Assembly (NCBI GenBank): GCA_002359185.1
Contig: DEML01000094.1
Location: 20,881 to 84,880 of the forward strand
DNA length: 64,000 bases
Origin: Planctomycetaceae bacterium UBA2671
GTDB lineage: Bacteria; Planctomycetota; Planctomycetia; Planctomycetales; Planctomycetaceae
Direction of reading: 5' to 3'
Below are positions 53,320 through 63,415 of this stretch, in pieces. The stretch's first letter is position 1. Each line of letters opens with the position of its first letter. A program made the position numbers and the translations under genes. The notes beneath the pieces are model-generated. The model worked only from the letters and a program-made list of their open reading frames with translations. It was not told where the DNA came from and ran no database searches.

Positions 53320-55983
53320 ATGGTCAGCGTCAATCTTAAATCACTGGTGGGTAAGCTCAATCCGACAACTCAGCGAACTCTCGAAGGAGCAGCTGGGCTT
53401 TGTTTGTCGCGAACGAATTATAATGTTGAACTGGAACACTGGCTTTATAAACTTGTTGAAGAACCTGATACCGATCTCACCATTATTTTCAAACAGTTCG
53501 ATGTTAACCCTGCTCGTGTGTTGCAGGAGTTGACCTCTTCAATGGATCGATTCAAAACTGGAAACGCCCGTCCTCCTGCTTTGTCTCCGGATTTGATTAC
53601 TGCGATTCGTGAAGCCTGGATTCTGGGTTCCGTCGAGTACGGCAGTTCTCTGGTTCGCACAGGATATCTGCTGGCAGCGATTCTGGCGGATGAAACTCTC
53701 GGTCGAACAGTCGCAGGGGCTTCCAGTGAACTGAAGCAGATCACTGCTCCACAATTATTAAGCCAACTTGCTGTCTTGCTACAAGAATCTCGTGAAGCGG
53801 GTGGCGAAGCAATTTCATCAAAGACCGCCAGCCCCTCGTCTGGCGGTCAGCCGGTCAAGCCGGGAGGCGTTTCTAAAACACCTTCGCTCGATCAATTCAC
53901 CGTCGACATGACCGAACGTGCCCGTCAGGGTGAGATCGATCCCGTGCTCGGACGCGATGAAGAAATCAGTCAGGTCGTCGACATTCTGACTCGCCGTCGT
54001 CAGAACAATCCGATTATCGTCGGAGAGCCGGGTGTCGGAAAAACCGCGGCTGTGGAAGGCTTCGCACTTCGCATCGCTGCGGGGGATGTTCCCGAGCCGT
54101 TGAAAAATGTTTCATTGCGATCGCTCGATCTGGCATTGCTGCAGGCAGGAGCCGGCGTCAAAGGGGAATTCGAAAATCGACTGAAGTCCGTATTGAATGA
54201 AGTGAAAGCTTCCCCTCAGCCGATCATCATGTTCATCGATGAAGCACACACGATGATTGGAGCAGGCGGTTCAGCGGGACAGGGCGATGCAGCCAATCTC
54301 CTCAAGCCGGCTCTGGCTCGCGGAGAATTGCGAACGATCGCGGCGACCACCTGGGCGGAATATAAAAAGTACTTCGAAAAAGATGCGGCTCTGGCTCGTC
54401 GCTTCCAGGTCGTGCAGGTTGGCGAACCTCCCGAAAAATCAGCCATCGAAATGATTCGTGGTATCGTCGATGTGCTGGAGAAGCATCATCATGTGCGGAT
54501 TCTTGATGAAGCGGTTCGCGATGCGGTTGTGTTGTCCAAGCGATATATTTCCGGGCGGCACCTTCCCGATAAAGCGGTCAGCCTGATTGATACAGCTTGC
54601 GCACGAGTCGCGATGAGTTATCAGGCGACTCCCGGTCAGGTGACCGATTTACATCGTCGCGAAGAACAACTCAATGTGGCGATTAAAATTCTTGAACGTG
54701 AAGCAGCAGCGGGGGGAGATCACACAGAAGAAATTGAAGAACTGATTGCCGAGAAAGAAGCCGTCACTGCTGATTTGCAGGCGATCGAAGAACGCTGGAA
54801 AAGTGAACTCGAACTCGTGCAGCAAATTCGAGATGCACGGGAACAATTGATGAATGGTTCTTCTGAAAGTGAAGAAAAAGAAGCAGATTCGAAACCAGTC
54901 ACGCTGGATTCCCTGAAAGCGCTCAACGAAAAACTGGAAGCGATTCAGGGCGATGCTCCTCTGGTGCATGTCTGTGTCGATTCTCAGGCGATTGCGGAAG
55001 TCGTTTCCAACTGGACGGGGATTCCTGTCGGTCGCATGGTTTCGGATGAAATCTCGAACATCCTGCACCTGAAAGATCGGATGGAAGGTCGTGTCGTTGG
55101 TCAATCGCATGGCTTATCTGCGATTGCAAAAAGCGTTCAGACCTCCCGAGCAAAATTGAAAGATCCCCAACGACCAATTGGCGTCTTCATGCTGGCCGGG
55201 CCGAGTGGTGTGGGAAAAACCGAAACGGCGATCACCCTGGCCGAGTTGCTTTACGGCGGCGAGCAGAACATGACGACGATTAATATGTCGGAGTTCAAGG
55301 AAGAGCATAAAGTCTCCCTACTGATGGGGTCGCCTCCCGGTTATGTTGGTTACGGCGAAGGGGGCATTTTGACAGAAGCGGTTCGACGTCGACCTTACAG
55401 TGTTGTCCTGCTCGATGAACTGGAAAAAGCGCACGAAGGTGTGCAGGAGATTTTCTATCAGGTCTTCGACAAGGGAATTCTGCGTGATGGCGAAGGTCGG
55501 GATATCGACTTTAAGAATACAGTCATCATTATGACTTCGAATGCGGGAACGGATCTCATCACCAAGCTGTGTGAAGATCCCGACACGATGCCGAATGCCG
55601 AAGGATTGAGAGAGGCATTGCATCAGGAATTGCTGAAGACATTCAAGCCAGCCTTCCTCGGACGCTGCACGCTGATTCCTTATTTCCCTCTTTCGGAAGA
55701 CGTTCTGCGAGATATTATTCATCTGAAATTAAAGAAAGTTGTGAATCGTGTGCACGATAATCATCGGGCAACTTTGGAATATACACCGGCTGTCGTCGAC
55801 AGTATTTTGAGTCGCTGCCAGGAAGTGGCGAGCGGGGCTCGAAATGTCGATAATATTTTGAATGGCACGATGCTGCCGGAGTTGAGTACCGAGTTTTTAT
55901 CGGCACTGGCTTCCGGAAAGACAATTACAACCGCTAAAATTGACGTCGCAGAGGACGATCAGTTCTCCTATGACATTAAGTAA
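53320..55983 (+). CDS. clpV: T6SS sheath-disassembling AAA+ ATPase ClpV (TssH)
   Basis: 887 residues. N-terminal Clp-repeat domain (1-160), then AAA1 with Walker A GEPGVGKT near 234-241 and Walker B FIDEAHTMIG near 305; a coiled M domain (AIKILEREAAAGGDHTEEIE); and AAA2 with Walker A GPSGVGKT near 627-634 and Walker B VLLDELEKAHEGV. It recycles contracted sheath. The 92-base gap after tssG and the ATG 53320 start with no strong site leave the start slightly open. Confidence 0.94.
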   Translation: MVSVNLKSLVGKLNPTTQRTLEGAAGLCLSRTNYNVELEHWLYKLVEEPDTDLTIIFKQFDVNPARVLQELTSSMDRFKTGNARPPALSPDLITAIREAWILGSVEYGSSLVRTGYLLAAILADETLGRTVAGASSELKQITAPQLLSQLAVLLQESREAGGEAISSKTASPSSGGQPVKPGGVSKTPSLDQFTVDMTERARQGEIDPVLGRDEEISQVVDILTRRRQNNPIIVGEPGVGKTAAVEGFALRIAAGDVPEPLKNVSLRSLDLALLQAGAGVKGEFENRLKSVLNEVKASPQPIIMFIDEAHTMIGAGGSAGQGDAANLLKPALARGELRTIAATTWAEYKKYFEKDAALARRFQVVQVGEPPEKSAIEMIRGIVDVLEKHHHVRILDEAVRDAVVLSKRYISGRHLPDKAVSLIDTACARVAMSYQATPGQVTDLHRREEQLNVAIKILEREAAAGGDHTEEIEELIAEKEAVTADLQAIEERWKSELELVQQIRDAREQLMNGSSESEEKEADSKPVTLDSLKALNEKLEAIQGDAPLVHVCVDSQAIAEVVSNWTGIPVGRMVSDEISNILHLKDRMEGRVVGQSHGLSAIAKSVQTSRAKLKDPQRPIGVFMLAGPSGVGKTETAITLAELLYGGEQNMTTINMSEFKEEHKVSLLMGSPPGYVGYGEGGILTEAVRRRPYSVVLLDELEKAHEGVQEIFYQVFDKGILRDGEGRDIDFKNTVIIMTSNAGTDLITKLCEDPDTMPNAEGLREALHQELLKTFKPAFLGRCTLIPYFPLSEDVLRDIIHLKLKKVVNRVHDNHRATLEYTPAVVDSILSRCQEVASGARNVDNILNGTMLPELSTEFLSALASGKTITTAKIDVAEDDQFSYDIK

Positions 55984-56059
55984 CCTGGCTGACGACTTAC
56001 TTCGAACTACCTTTGTTGGAATGATCGAACACTTAACCTGGCACTGAGAGGAGCACGAC

Positions 56060-56557
56060 ATGGCTTTTGATGCGTTTCTGAAGATTGACGGTATTCCCGG
56101 CGAAAGTACAGATTCCAAGCACAAAGACTGGATTGAAATCATTGATTACAGTCACACAATGGCGCAAAAAATCAGTGATACCGCAAGTAGCTCAGGAGCT
56201 CGCGCTTCAGAACGAGCCAATCACGGACTGTTCATTGTCACCAAAGACCTCGATAAATCGAGCCCGAAGCTGGCCGTCTCTTTGAATACAGGGGCTTCGA
56301 TTGCCACCGTTCGCATGGAGCTTTGCCGCGCTACCGGTGACAAACAGTTGTATATGGTTTACGAAATGAAGGACGTGATCGTCGCCGATATTACTGTTCA
56401 AGGAGATATGACTGGCGAACGCAGCGTCCCGACCGAAGTCGTTTCCTTCAACTACGGCGAAATCGAATGGACTTACACAGTCACCGATCAGAAAACAGGG
56501 AAAGCAGCTGGCGATATCACTGGGAAGTGGAGTGTTGTCGAAAACACTGGTGGTTAA
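56060..56557 (+). CDS. hcp: T6SS tube protein Hcp (TssD)
   Basis: 165 residues with GAGAGGAG before ATG 56060. MAFDAFLKIDGIPGESTDSK and WIEIIDYSHTM are the conserved Hcp opening; SSPKLAVSLNTGASIATVRM, MKDVIVADITVQGDM, EVVSFNYGEIEWTYT follow. Hexameric rings stack as the inner tube inside the TssB/C sheath and carry effectors. It closes the T6SS run; a terminator follows. No VgrG, PAAR or TssJKLM gene follows in the window. Confidence 0.93.
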   Translation: MAFDAFLKIDGIPGESTDSKHKDWIEIIDYSHTMAQKISDTASSSGARASERANHGLFIVTKDLDKSSPKLAVSLNTGASIATVRMELCRATGDKQLYMVYEMKDVIVADITVQGDMTGERSVPTEVVSFNYGEIEWTYTVTDQKTGKAAGDITGKWSVVENTGG

Positions 56558-56582
56558 TCTGCTGAGTGATCACAAGAATTCA

Positions 56583-56627
56583 AATCTCCTTCGGAATATC
56601 TCTGCGATTTTCCGGAGGTTTTTTATT
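56583..56627 (+). terminator. terminator after hcp
   Basis: AATCTCCTTCGGAA and TTCCGGAGGTTTTTTATT form an imperfect stem ending in a T run, 26 bases past the stop. It fits the end of the T6SS transcript. Confidence 0.6.
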
Positions 56628-56761
56628 TAACCATTTTCAAATAGTCTAAGCAGGCCTCCGAGTCCTAAGTGTTGTGATCATACTCGTAATCCTTATGATA
56701 AGAATCATGGCATCGAACAACATCGATGCGTTGTGGTCCTTTCAGCAAATCTGGATGTAGC

Positions 56762-57607
56762 ATGATCAGTTCCTATTTTACTCCCGCTGAAATCGAACAG
56801 TATCAACAGAATGGCTTTTTACTGATCGAAGACTTTCTCGATACTGAGGAAGCATTATTGCTTCAGCAGGCCAGTCATAACGATGCGATCCTGCAGAAAG
56901 CGGCGATGGATGTTAAAGACGCTGCTGGGCGGAGGACGAATCTTTCTGTTTGGAATCATCCCGGCGACGACATCTACGGCGTGATCGCCAGGAGTGAGCG
57001 GGTTGTCAATCGGATGGAGCAACTGCTCGACGATGAAGTTTACCACTATCATTCCAAGTTGAGTGCGAAAGAGCCTCGCGTGGGAGGGGCCTGGGAATGG
57101 CATCAGGATTATGGCTACTGGTACAAGAACGGCTGTCTGCTGCCGACGATGGCCAGCGTATTCATCGCGGTCGATCCCGCCACCCGAGAAAACGGCTGCA
57201 TGCAGGTGTTGACCGGATCGCATCGGATGGGGCGGATCGATCATCACTTTGAAGGTGAGCAGACCGGAGCCGATCTCGAACGGGTCGAACTGGCAAAACA
57301 ACGCTTCCCGCTTTTCTACTGCGAAATGAAAGCTGGCACGGCTCTCTTCTTTGATGGCAATCTGCTGCATCGATCCGATCCCAATTTGAGCGACTTTCCT
57401 CGCTGGGGGCTTATCTGCTGCTACAACACTAAAACGAACGATCCTCTCCTACCCCATCATCATCCCGGCTACACACCTCTCAGCAAATTGCCCGACTCCA
57501 CGATTCGTGAAACCGGCGTCAAAACTGCATCCCTTCAAAGTCAGTTTCTCAAGCAGGCGGAAGACAGAACGAGCCGGATTCTGAATGATGCGGGAGAGAA
57601 TGCATGA
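56762..57607 (+). CDS. phytanoyl-CoA dioxygenase (PhyH) family protein
   Basis: 281 residues from ATG 56762; the upstream 12 codons (from 56726) lack a site. The Fe(II)/2-oxoglutarate core is seen: FTPAEIEQYQQNGFLLIEDF opening, WEWHQDYGYWYKNG with the first His-x-Asp iron ligands, MASVFIAVDPATRENGCMQV, GSHRMGRIDHH, and LFFDGNLLHRSDPNLSDFPR with the distal His and the 2-oxoglutarate Arg. The next gene starts inside its stop (ATGA), so the two are translationally coupled. Substrate unknown; hydroxylation of a small molecule made or used by the partner dehydrogenase is the natural guess. Confidence 0.87.
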   Translation: MISSYFTPAEIEQYQQNGFLLIEDFLDTEEALLLQQASHNDAILQKAAMDVKDAAGRRTNLSVWNHPGDDIYGVIARSERVVNRMEQLLDDEVYHYHSKLSAKEPRVGGAWEWHQDYGYWYKNGCLLPTMASVFIAVDPATRENGCMQVLTGSHRMGRIDHHFEGEQTGADLERVELAKQRFPLFYCEMKAGTALFFDGNLLHRSDPNLSDFPRWGLICCYNTKTNDPLLPHHHPGYTPLSKLPDSTIRETGVKTASLQSQFLKQAEDRTSRILNDAGENA

Positions 57608-58710
57608 GACTGCCGGGTGAGTATGAACTACAGACGAAACCGATCCTGCCAGCTGATCGTTCGATTCCCATCGGCTGTATTGGTGCGGGTTTCATCATGG
57701 CTGATTGTCAGATTCCCACCTACAAAGCGAACGGTCTGAATCCTGTTGGGATCGCGTCGCGTTCGCCGGACAAAGCCGCCGCAGTTGCTAAGCGACATGG
57801 GATGAAATCGTATGCGACTCACCAGGAATTGCTGGTAGATGAATCGATTCCGATCATCGACATTGCAGTCCCGCCTGATGTGCAGCTTGACATCATTCGA
57901 GAAGTTGTCCAGTACAAACACATACGCGGGATTCTTGCTCAAAAACCTTTGGGGATGGATTTTGCAGAGGCAAATGAAATAGTCGAGCTGTGTGAAGCAG
58001 CCGGGATCACTTTAGCCGTCAATCAAAACATGCGATACGATCAGTCGATCCTGGCAGCCAAGTCGTTACTCGATCAGAATGCTCTGGGCGAACCGATTTT
58101 TGCGACAATCGATATGCACGCAGTCCCCCATTGGATGCCCTGGCAGGAACGGCTCGGCTGGCTAACGTTGCGAATCATGTCGATCCATCATCTCGATACA
58201 TTCCGTTGCTGGTTCGGCATGCCGAAACGAATCTTTGCGAGTTTGCGGACAGATCCCCGTACCTCAGAAAAGTTCGACCATGTCGATGGCATCTGCACTT
58301 ATATCCTCGAATACGAAAACGGCCTGCGCGCCTGCAGTTGGGACGATGTGTGGGCGGGTCCCATAACGGAAGGAGCAGGAGCCGATCATGGAATTAACTG
58401 GAGAATCGAAGGTACCACAGGTCTCGCGAAAGGAACCATCGGCTGGCCGAAGTATCCCGAACGGTGTCCGAGTACCATCGATTATGTGACGAAGCAGAAT
58501 CCAGCCAACTGGTTTCAACCACGCTGGAAAGATGTCTGGTTTCCCGATGCCTTTGCAGGACCGATGTGCGAACTTCTCTGTGCGTTAGAGCAGGGGATTC
58601 AACCTGCGTTGAATGGTCGAGACAACCTCAAAACGATGGCAATGGTCGAGGCATGTTATCTTTCTGCTCAGGAACATCGAGCGATTGAACTCCAAGACCT
58701 GCTCGGTTAA
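57604..58710 (+). CDS. Gfo/Idh/MocA-family oxidoreductase coupled to PhyH
   Basis: 368 residues. Rossmann start: IPIGCIGAGFIMADCQIPTY with GxGxxx pattern; QKPLGMD near 116-122 is the EKP-type motif with Gln in place of Glu. NMRYDQSILAAKSLLDQ and the substrate-domain start MPWQERLGWLTLRIMSIHHL follow. No signal peptide. It overlaps the PhyH gene by 4 bases, which suggests one small catabolic or tailoring pathway. NAD(P)-linked; substrate unknown. Confidence 0.87.
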   Translation: MRLPGEYELQTKPILPADRSIPIGCIGAGFIMADCQIPTYKANGLNPVGIASRSPDKAAAVAKRHGMKSYATHQELLVDESIPIIDIAVPPDVQLDIIREVVQYKHIRGILAQKPLGMDFAEANEIVELCEAAGITLAVNQNMRYDQSILAAKSLLDQNALGEPIFATIDMHAVPHWMPWQERLGWLTLRIMSIHHLDTFRCWFGMPKRIFASLRTDPRTSEKFDHVDGICTYILEYENGLRACSWDDVWAGPITEGAGADHGINWRIEGTTGLAKGTIGWPKYPERCPSTIDYVTKQNPANWFQPRWKDVWFPDAFAGPMCELLCALEQGIQPALNGRDNLKTMAMVEACYLSAQEHRAIELQDLLG

Positions 58711-58775
58711 TTAACCCACGTGATGAAATCAACAGAGCAATGATTATTGAACGACTGATCTCAAAATAAATACTT

Positions 58776-58862
58776 CGGGTGGCGGGGGCGCTCTCGAAGA
58801 GAAGCTCCCGAATCGCAGAACTTCCGGGGGCTTCCGCTGAAGCGGAGCGCCCCCGCCACCCG
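58776..58862. repeat. 87-bp GC-rich inverted repeat
   Basis: Arms CGGGTGGCGGGGGCGCTC and its complement at the other end, with inner material AAGCTCCCG and CGGGGGCTT also able to pair. It lies between convergent genes and may double as a bidirectional terminator. No second copy was seen in the window. Confidence 0.7.
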
Positions 58863-58904
58863 GGAACCTTTATGGAATAGAGTTTATTTCTAATTTCAAG
58901 ATAT

Positions 58905-59462
58905 CTATTTCGATTCGGCAATTCCAATCACCCCCACAGCCGCACGCGGCCCGGCATCCCCCGAGGGCTGACTTTTCAGATCGTCAACTCCTGCATGCAC
59001 AACGATACTGCGACCAATCACGAAGTGCAGTTTGAGTCCCTTAGCCGTCTTGTTGACTTTGGCGACTCCATTTTTGTCGGCTTCGATATTACCAAGGTCG
59101 CCAGCGTGATGGTGTTTATCATCCGGACCGCCATGGTCGACTCCATCGGGATTGAAATGACCACCGGCTGATTTTCCATCCGCTGCCCGCAAGTCGCCGA
59201 ATTCATGAATATGGAAACCGTGTTGCCCCGGCGTCAATCCTTTGATTTCTCCTGAGACTTGTACGTTTTTCCCTTTCTTAGTCAGCATCAAAGTCCCCTG
59301 AACATCATAACCGTCCATCGATTGCAAAACGACAACCGCCTTGTCCGGAAGGTCGGGCTGTTCATGGGCAGCGTGGTCGTGTTTATCAACATTGAGACTC
59401 AACGGGATAGAGGACGCCAGGATTGTGGTGAGACTCAGGATAAAAGAAGCGTGGTTCCACAT
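58905..59462 (-). CDS. sodC: Cu/Zn superoxide dismutase lacking the conserved disulfide
   Basis: 185 residues from the second ATG (59462), which has AAGGA at the right distance; the ATG at 59468 is too close. Signal peptide (FILSLTTILASSIPLSLN). Metal residues are all present: GFHIHEFGDL (two Cu His), AGGHFNPDGVDHGG (bridging and Zn His), HHAGDLGN (Zn His and Asp) and IVVHAGVDDL (Cu His), with the active-site Arg in AGPRAAVGV. The two Cys that normally form the disulfide (FGDC and ACGV) are Leu and Val here, and the protein has no Cys at all. It would dismute superoxide in the periplasm. A His/Asp-rich N-terminus (DKHDHAAHEQPD) follows the signal. Confidence 0.88.
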   Translation of the reverse strand: MWNHASFILSLTTILASSIPLSLNVDKHDHAAHEQPDLPDKAVVVLQSMDGYDVQGTLMLTKKGKNVQVSGEIKGLTPGQHGFHIHEFGDLRAADGKSAGGHFNPDGVDHGGPDDKHHHAGDLGNIEADKNGVAKVNKTAKGLKLHFVIGRSIVVHAGVDDLKSQPSGDAGPRAAVGVIGIAESK

Positions 59463-59783
59463 GATCATTTCCTTTCAAGCTGGTGAAGTGATGAGCCTTG
59501 AGAGTACAGACTGACTCGAAATCGACCAGGCTGATTCCTCAGCGACTCGAACTTGTGACTCTGAGGGTTTAATGAATGAGATTGTGGATCAATGAAGTCT
59601 GAAAAACCCTGCGAGCTTATTTCAATTAATCCTCTGCAAAGTTGATGCCATGAAAATCTGACATAATTATCTCTCAAATAGATTTAACAAAATCCCAGGA
59701 AAGTGGGATCGAAATTTGAGAGGATTAGTTTACTCTTTCAAATAGGAACACAGTCGAAGAGATTACTCGGGAAAGAAAACAAC

Positions 59784-60302
59784 ATGGCCTGGAAAATTAT
59801 CGAGGATTTCAAGAAATTCACTCTCCGCGGCAATATGCTCGATCTGGCGATCGGGTTTACGGTCGGAGCAGCCTTCACAACGGTAGTGAAATCATTCGTG
59901 AATGATATTCTCATGCCCCCCATTGGTCTGCTGACGGGCGGGACTGATTTTTCAGACCTGTTTGTCGTTCTCGGTCCACCTGAAGGAGGGCAGATTCCAG
60001 AAGGAGGATACACAAGCCTGGGAGCAGCCACAGAAGCTGGAGCAGTCACGCTCAATTATGGCGTATTTATCAACAACTGCCTCTCATTGCTGATCGTCTC
60101 TATGGCCATCTTCATTGTGATTCGGCTCATCAACAGGGTCGATGAAAAGCTCGACAACGTCTTCGATGAAGAACCGCCGCCACCCGAAGAACCATCCGAT
60201 AAAAAGTGCCCACACTGCCGCACAGTCATTCCCTATCGAGCCAGCCGTTGTCCGAATTGCACGTCAGAATTGGAACCAGTAGAGGGGGCAGTGACAGCGT
60301 AA
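59784..60302 (+). CDS. mscL: large-conductance mechanosensitive channel MscL with zinc-ribbon tail
   Basis: 172 residues from ATG 59784; the open frame extends 27 codons upstream without support. N-terminal amphipathic helix WKIIEDFKKFTLRGNMLDLA, pore helix IGFTVGAAFTTVVKSFVNDI, then periplasmic loop and second helix (LLIVSMAIFIVIRLINRV). After a Pro/Glu-rich linker the tail is a four-Cys ribbon: CPHCRTVIPYRASRCPNC. MscL opens under membrane tension to release solutes; what the ribbon binds is unknown. Confidence 0.9.
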   Translation: MAWKIIEDFKKFTLRGNMLDLAIGFTVGAAFTTVVKSFVNDILMPPIGLLTGGTDFSDLFVVLGPPEGGQIPEGGYTSLGAATEAGAVTLNYGVFINNCLSLLIVSMAIFIVIRLINRVDEKLDNVFDEEPPPPEEPSDKKCPHCRTVIPYRASRCPNCTSELEPVEGAVTA

Positions 60303-60380
60303 GTGCTTGAGGGTTTAAGGTTGAGTGTTAATTCTCGATTGCCCATCAGATAGAGAAACCATCTTAACCCGAAGCGTCAG

Positions 60381-60595
60381 TTTTGAAGTTGCACATTTTA
60401 AAATATGATCGTTGAAAACAAGAAATATACGTTGATCAATCGTGCCACGGCTCTGTGAGCCGTGCATTGCGTGATCTTATTTTCTTCTATCATTCATGAT
60501 GTAAAAACACTGAAAAACACGGCTCACAGAGCCGTAGCACACTCCTGTTGATCAGGTTTAACTTTTTAAATCAAACAAAACATGCAACTTCAAAA
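60381..60595. repeat. MITE-like family C unit, 215 bp, inserted into a family E repeat
   Basis: 13-bp perfect terminal inverted repeats TTTTGAAGTTGCA (60381-60393) and TGCAACTTCAAAA (60583-60595), with the inner hairpin 60442-60542 (CGTGCCACGGCTCTGTGAGC and complement, one mismatch). It is flanked on both sides by AAGCGTCAG, left at 60372-60380 and right from 60595. The joined outer sequence equals family E, intact at 41368-41396. No open frame; it would need a transposase in trans. Confidence 0.75.
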
Positions 60596-60704
60596 AGCGT
60601 CAGCGAGGGGACGGCGTGAAAATAGCTTTTCGGGCAAGCGATAAAGATTCACACTTGGAGGAACAGTGTTCGTCTGGCTTCTCTTACCGTCTCAGCTTAA
60701 TCGC

Positions 60705-60760
60705 TTTCCTTCTCCCCGAGGGAGAAGGTGCCCGAAGGGCGGATGAGGGGAACGATTAGT
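60705..60760. repeat. family F fragment
   Basis: CTTTCCTTCTCCCCGAGGGA and GAAGGTGCCCGAAGGGCGGA, then TGAGGGGAACGATTA. It is the same unit as at 42549 and 18279, reversed. Confidence 0.6.
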
Positions 60761-60841
60761 AAACGAGGTCAGATTTCATTCGTTGTTAAACAACATGTAT
60801 GTCAGGTAACAAAGCGGATTTCCTTTTATCTCAGCGCGCAC

Positions 60842-60894
60842 AAAAAAACCCTTACCGAACCTGCGGGGTTGGCCGTAGGTTAGGGTCGGGTTTT
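60842..60894 (+). terminator. imperfect hairpin with T/A-rich flanks in the mscL-regulator gap
   Basis: AAAACCC with GGGTTTT at the base and ACCTGCGG with CCGTAGGT nearer the loop, flanked by an A run on one side and TTTTCGTG on the other, so it could act in either direction. The rest of 60896-61107 holds nothing I can identify. Confidence 0.45.
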
Positions 60895-61107
60895 CGTGTT
60901 TGATCGATTGCCGGGGGGAGGCGGTCTTGAACACTTTCGAATATTATCTGCATCGATACGGCAAGAACAAATACAGCATTTCGCCGTTATTTGATATCCA
61001 CGCGTCTGCAGAAATCATTTGAAAATGGTCGAGTCATGCGTATCGTCCATGATACGCGATGTCTGACCTGATCAATTGACTGGAGATTGGAATCATTCCA
61101 ACCGGGT

Positions 61108-61680
<573 letters not shown>

Positions 61681-61751
61681 TACGGGCTCTCCAATCACAC
61701 TTATGCCACTCTACAGCGAACAATTCACTGTAAAGGAAGCCCCCGCTGTCG

Positions 61752-62850
61752 ATGGTCGGCATCCTTGCCAATGTTTCCATGGCGATGTCCACCGGACATG
61801 ATTCAGGGTACTCTCAGGGTCAGGGTCTTATAACTCGATGGTGTTGCCTCACACGTTTTCAACTTGTTCGAATACAGATCTCTCTGAATTCTCGAACAGG
61901 GAAACGACTAACATACGTGGGCTCGTATATTTCTTTTGTCCATCGCCATGACAGGAGAGAATTGAGTCGACCGAACTGAAATGGGATAGGTCCCATATTC
62001 ATGCTATAACCGTGTGACCAGACAAATGAGTCTGGTTGAAAATCTCAGCATCCCCATGCTGATCATTCAATAGTAATAGTGGTCTCGTCCTTGATGGAGT
62101 GTCCCATGAATACAACAGTATTCAGGCAAGTTTCCCCCCTCCATGACAGCTTCCAAAAGATACGATCGCTTCCCTGCAATCGTCGGAATCAACACCAGCA
62201 GGCTTTGGCCTGAGCCGCGGTTCGTGATCCTTGAGGGCCAAATCGAAAACCGATTTGAAACCCAAGAGACACGAACCAAACCATGTTGGAATTGATTCCA
62301 GCCGTCTAAGTATCTCATTCGGTATTTTTGACACCCAATCTTGAACCTGTTGGCCAAATGCGCGTCAGAACGTGTCAATCCGAAATGACTGGAGAATTCG
62401 TTCCGATCTGCCGAGAAGGACACAAAATCCGCAAATGCTTACATAATAGACACTTACGAACGAAGCCCTAGACAAAACGCTTTCCAGAGAGAGTCAAACC
62501 AATTTTGAAAAATTTTCACCGAACCTGATCGTGCAGTGACCATATAAACAGAGAATTAAGAACCACGGATGGACACGGATTCACACAAATAATAGGGAAG
62601 AAAGCACTTTGAAGTTCGGAAAGCCTAGAGAATCTCACAGAGTTCTCTAGTGGCGCAGCCACAGGAGGATTTGAAAGGTGCAATGGAATTGGAAACTCAG
62701 CCGTAGGTCAGGCTGTGCCTGACGAAATTCGACGATGCAATTCAATCAGAACCTATGTAAGTTTGCAAATGTTCACACGCCTGCTCATAATCATGGAATA
62801 GGTTATGCAGAATTTCAAAGTAAGATAATTTGTATTTAAAGGAGTTTTCT
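61752..62850. other. 1.1-kb gene-poor gap with repeat fragments
   Basis: No convincing gene. 62562-62588 is a family H half copy (AACCACGGATGGACACGGAT). 62703-62727 is a family A half copy (GTAGGTCAGGCTGTGCCTGA). Open frames at 61752-61979 (+) and 62067-62423 (-) lack domain, signal or ribosome-site support. Confidence 0.5.
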
Positions 62851-63342
62851 GTGACATCTCGTCTGGCTTACTTAGTTCTCATCGTAATGTTACTTCCCGA
62901 CCTCGTAATCGCCCGGGATGATCCATCTCTACACACTCAGGTAGGCGATCAAATTGTACTTGATCTGTCGGGTAAACCAGCAGCAACTTACTTACGGCTT
63001 CTCAAGCAACCCGTCCCCGAAGTACCAGATGACGGTTTTTGCGTGCAATTAGTGGCGCGAATCATCAGGATCGATCACGACAATCTGATCGCGGAATTTC
63101 AGATCATGAGGGAACATGATACTGATGTGGCACAACTTATTTCCGTGTCTGTTTCGTTTTCGCGTGATGATTTGGTAGATCGCTCAAACTATCCTCAACC
63201 ATATGGGATTGCCAACACCGAGAAAGAACGTCTCGTGCAAACCATCATCGCATGGCAAGATTCACTACCAAATATCCGAAAAAATTCATTTGAAGGGATC
63301 AAAATTCGAGTTTGGTCGCTGGATAAAGAAATCTCGGAATAG
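62851..63342 (+). CDS. small exported hypothetical protein
   Basis: 163 residues from GTG 62851, which has AAAGGAG 6 bases upstream; the longer frame starts at a TTG inside that site. Signal peptide SRLAYLVLIVMLLPDLVIAR. The mature part (VGDQIVLDLSGKPAATYLRL, FCVQLVARIIRIDHDNLIAE) looks beta-rich, perhaps an OB-like or flagellar FlgH/L-ring-like fold, but no family is recognised. Followed by a family B hairpin. Confidence 0.6.
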   Translation: MTSRLAYLVLIVMLLPDLVIARDDPSLHTQVGDQIVLDLSGKPAATYLRLLKQPVPEVPDDGFCVQLVARIIRIDHDNLIAEFQIMREHDTDVAQLISVSVSFSRDDLVDRSNYPQPYGIANTEKERLVQTIIAWQDSLPNIRKNSFEGIKIRVWSLDKEISE

Positions 63343-63368
63343 AGGCGGGTGGTTACGTCAACAGTGCA

Positions 63369-63390
63369 GTAGGGTACGTCCTGACGCACC
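63369..63390. repeat. family B hairpin, left of the RAYT pseudogene
   Basis: GTAGGGTACGTC, CT, GACGCACC. One base differs from the other copies. It is inverted relative to the copy at 63966. Confidence 0.75.
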
Positions 63391-63415
63391 TTTCCAGGAT
63401 TGTTATTATCACTGA

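Noticed and set aside
61752..61979. 75-codon + strand frame
   Set aside because: No ribosome site, domain or signal; composition looks non-coding.
62067..62423. 118-codon - strand frame
   Set aside because: No recognisable domain and no supported start; kept out for lack of evidence.
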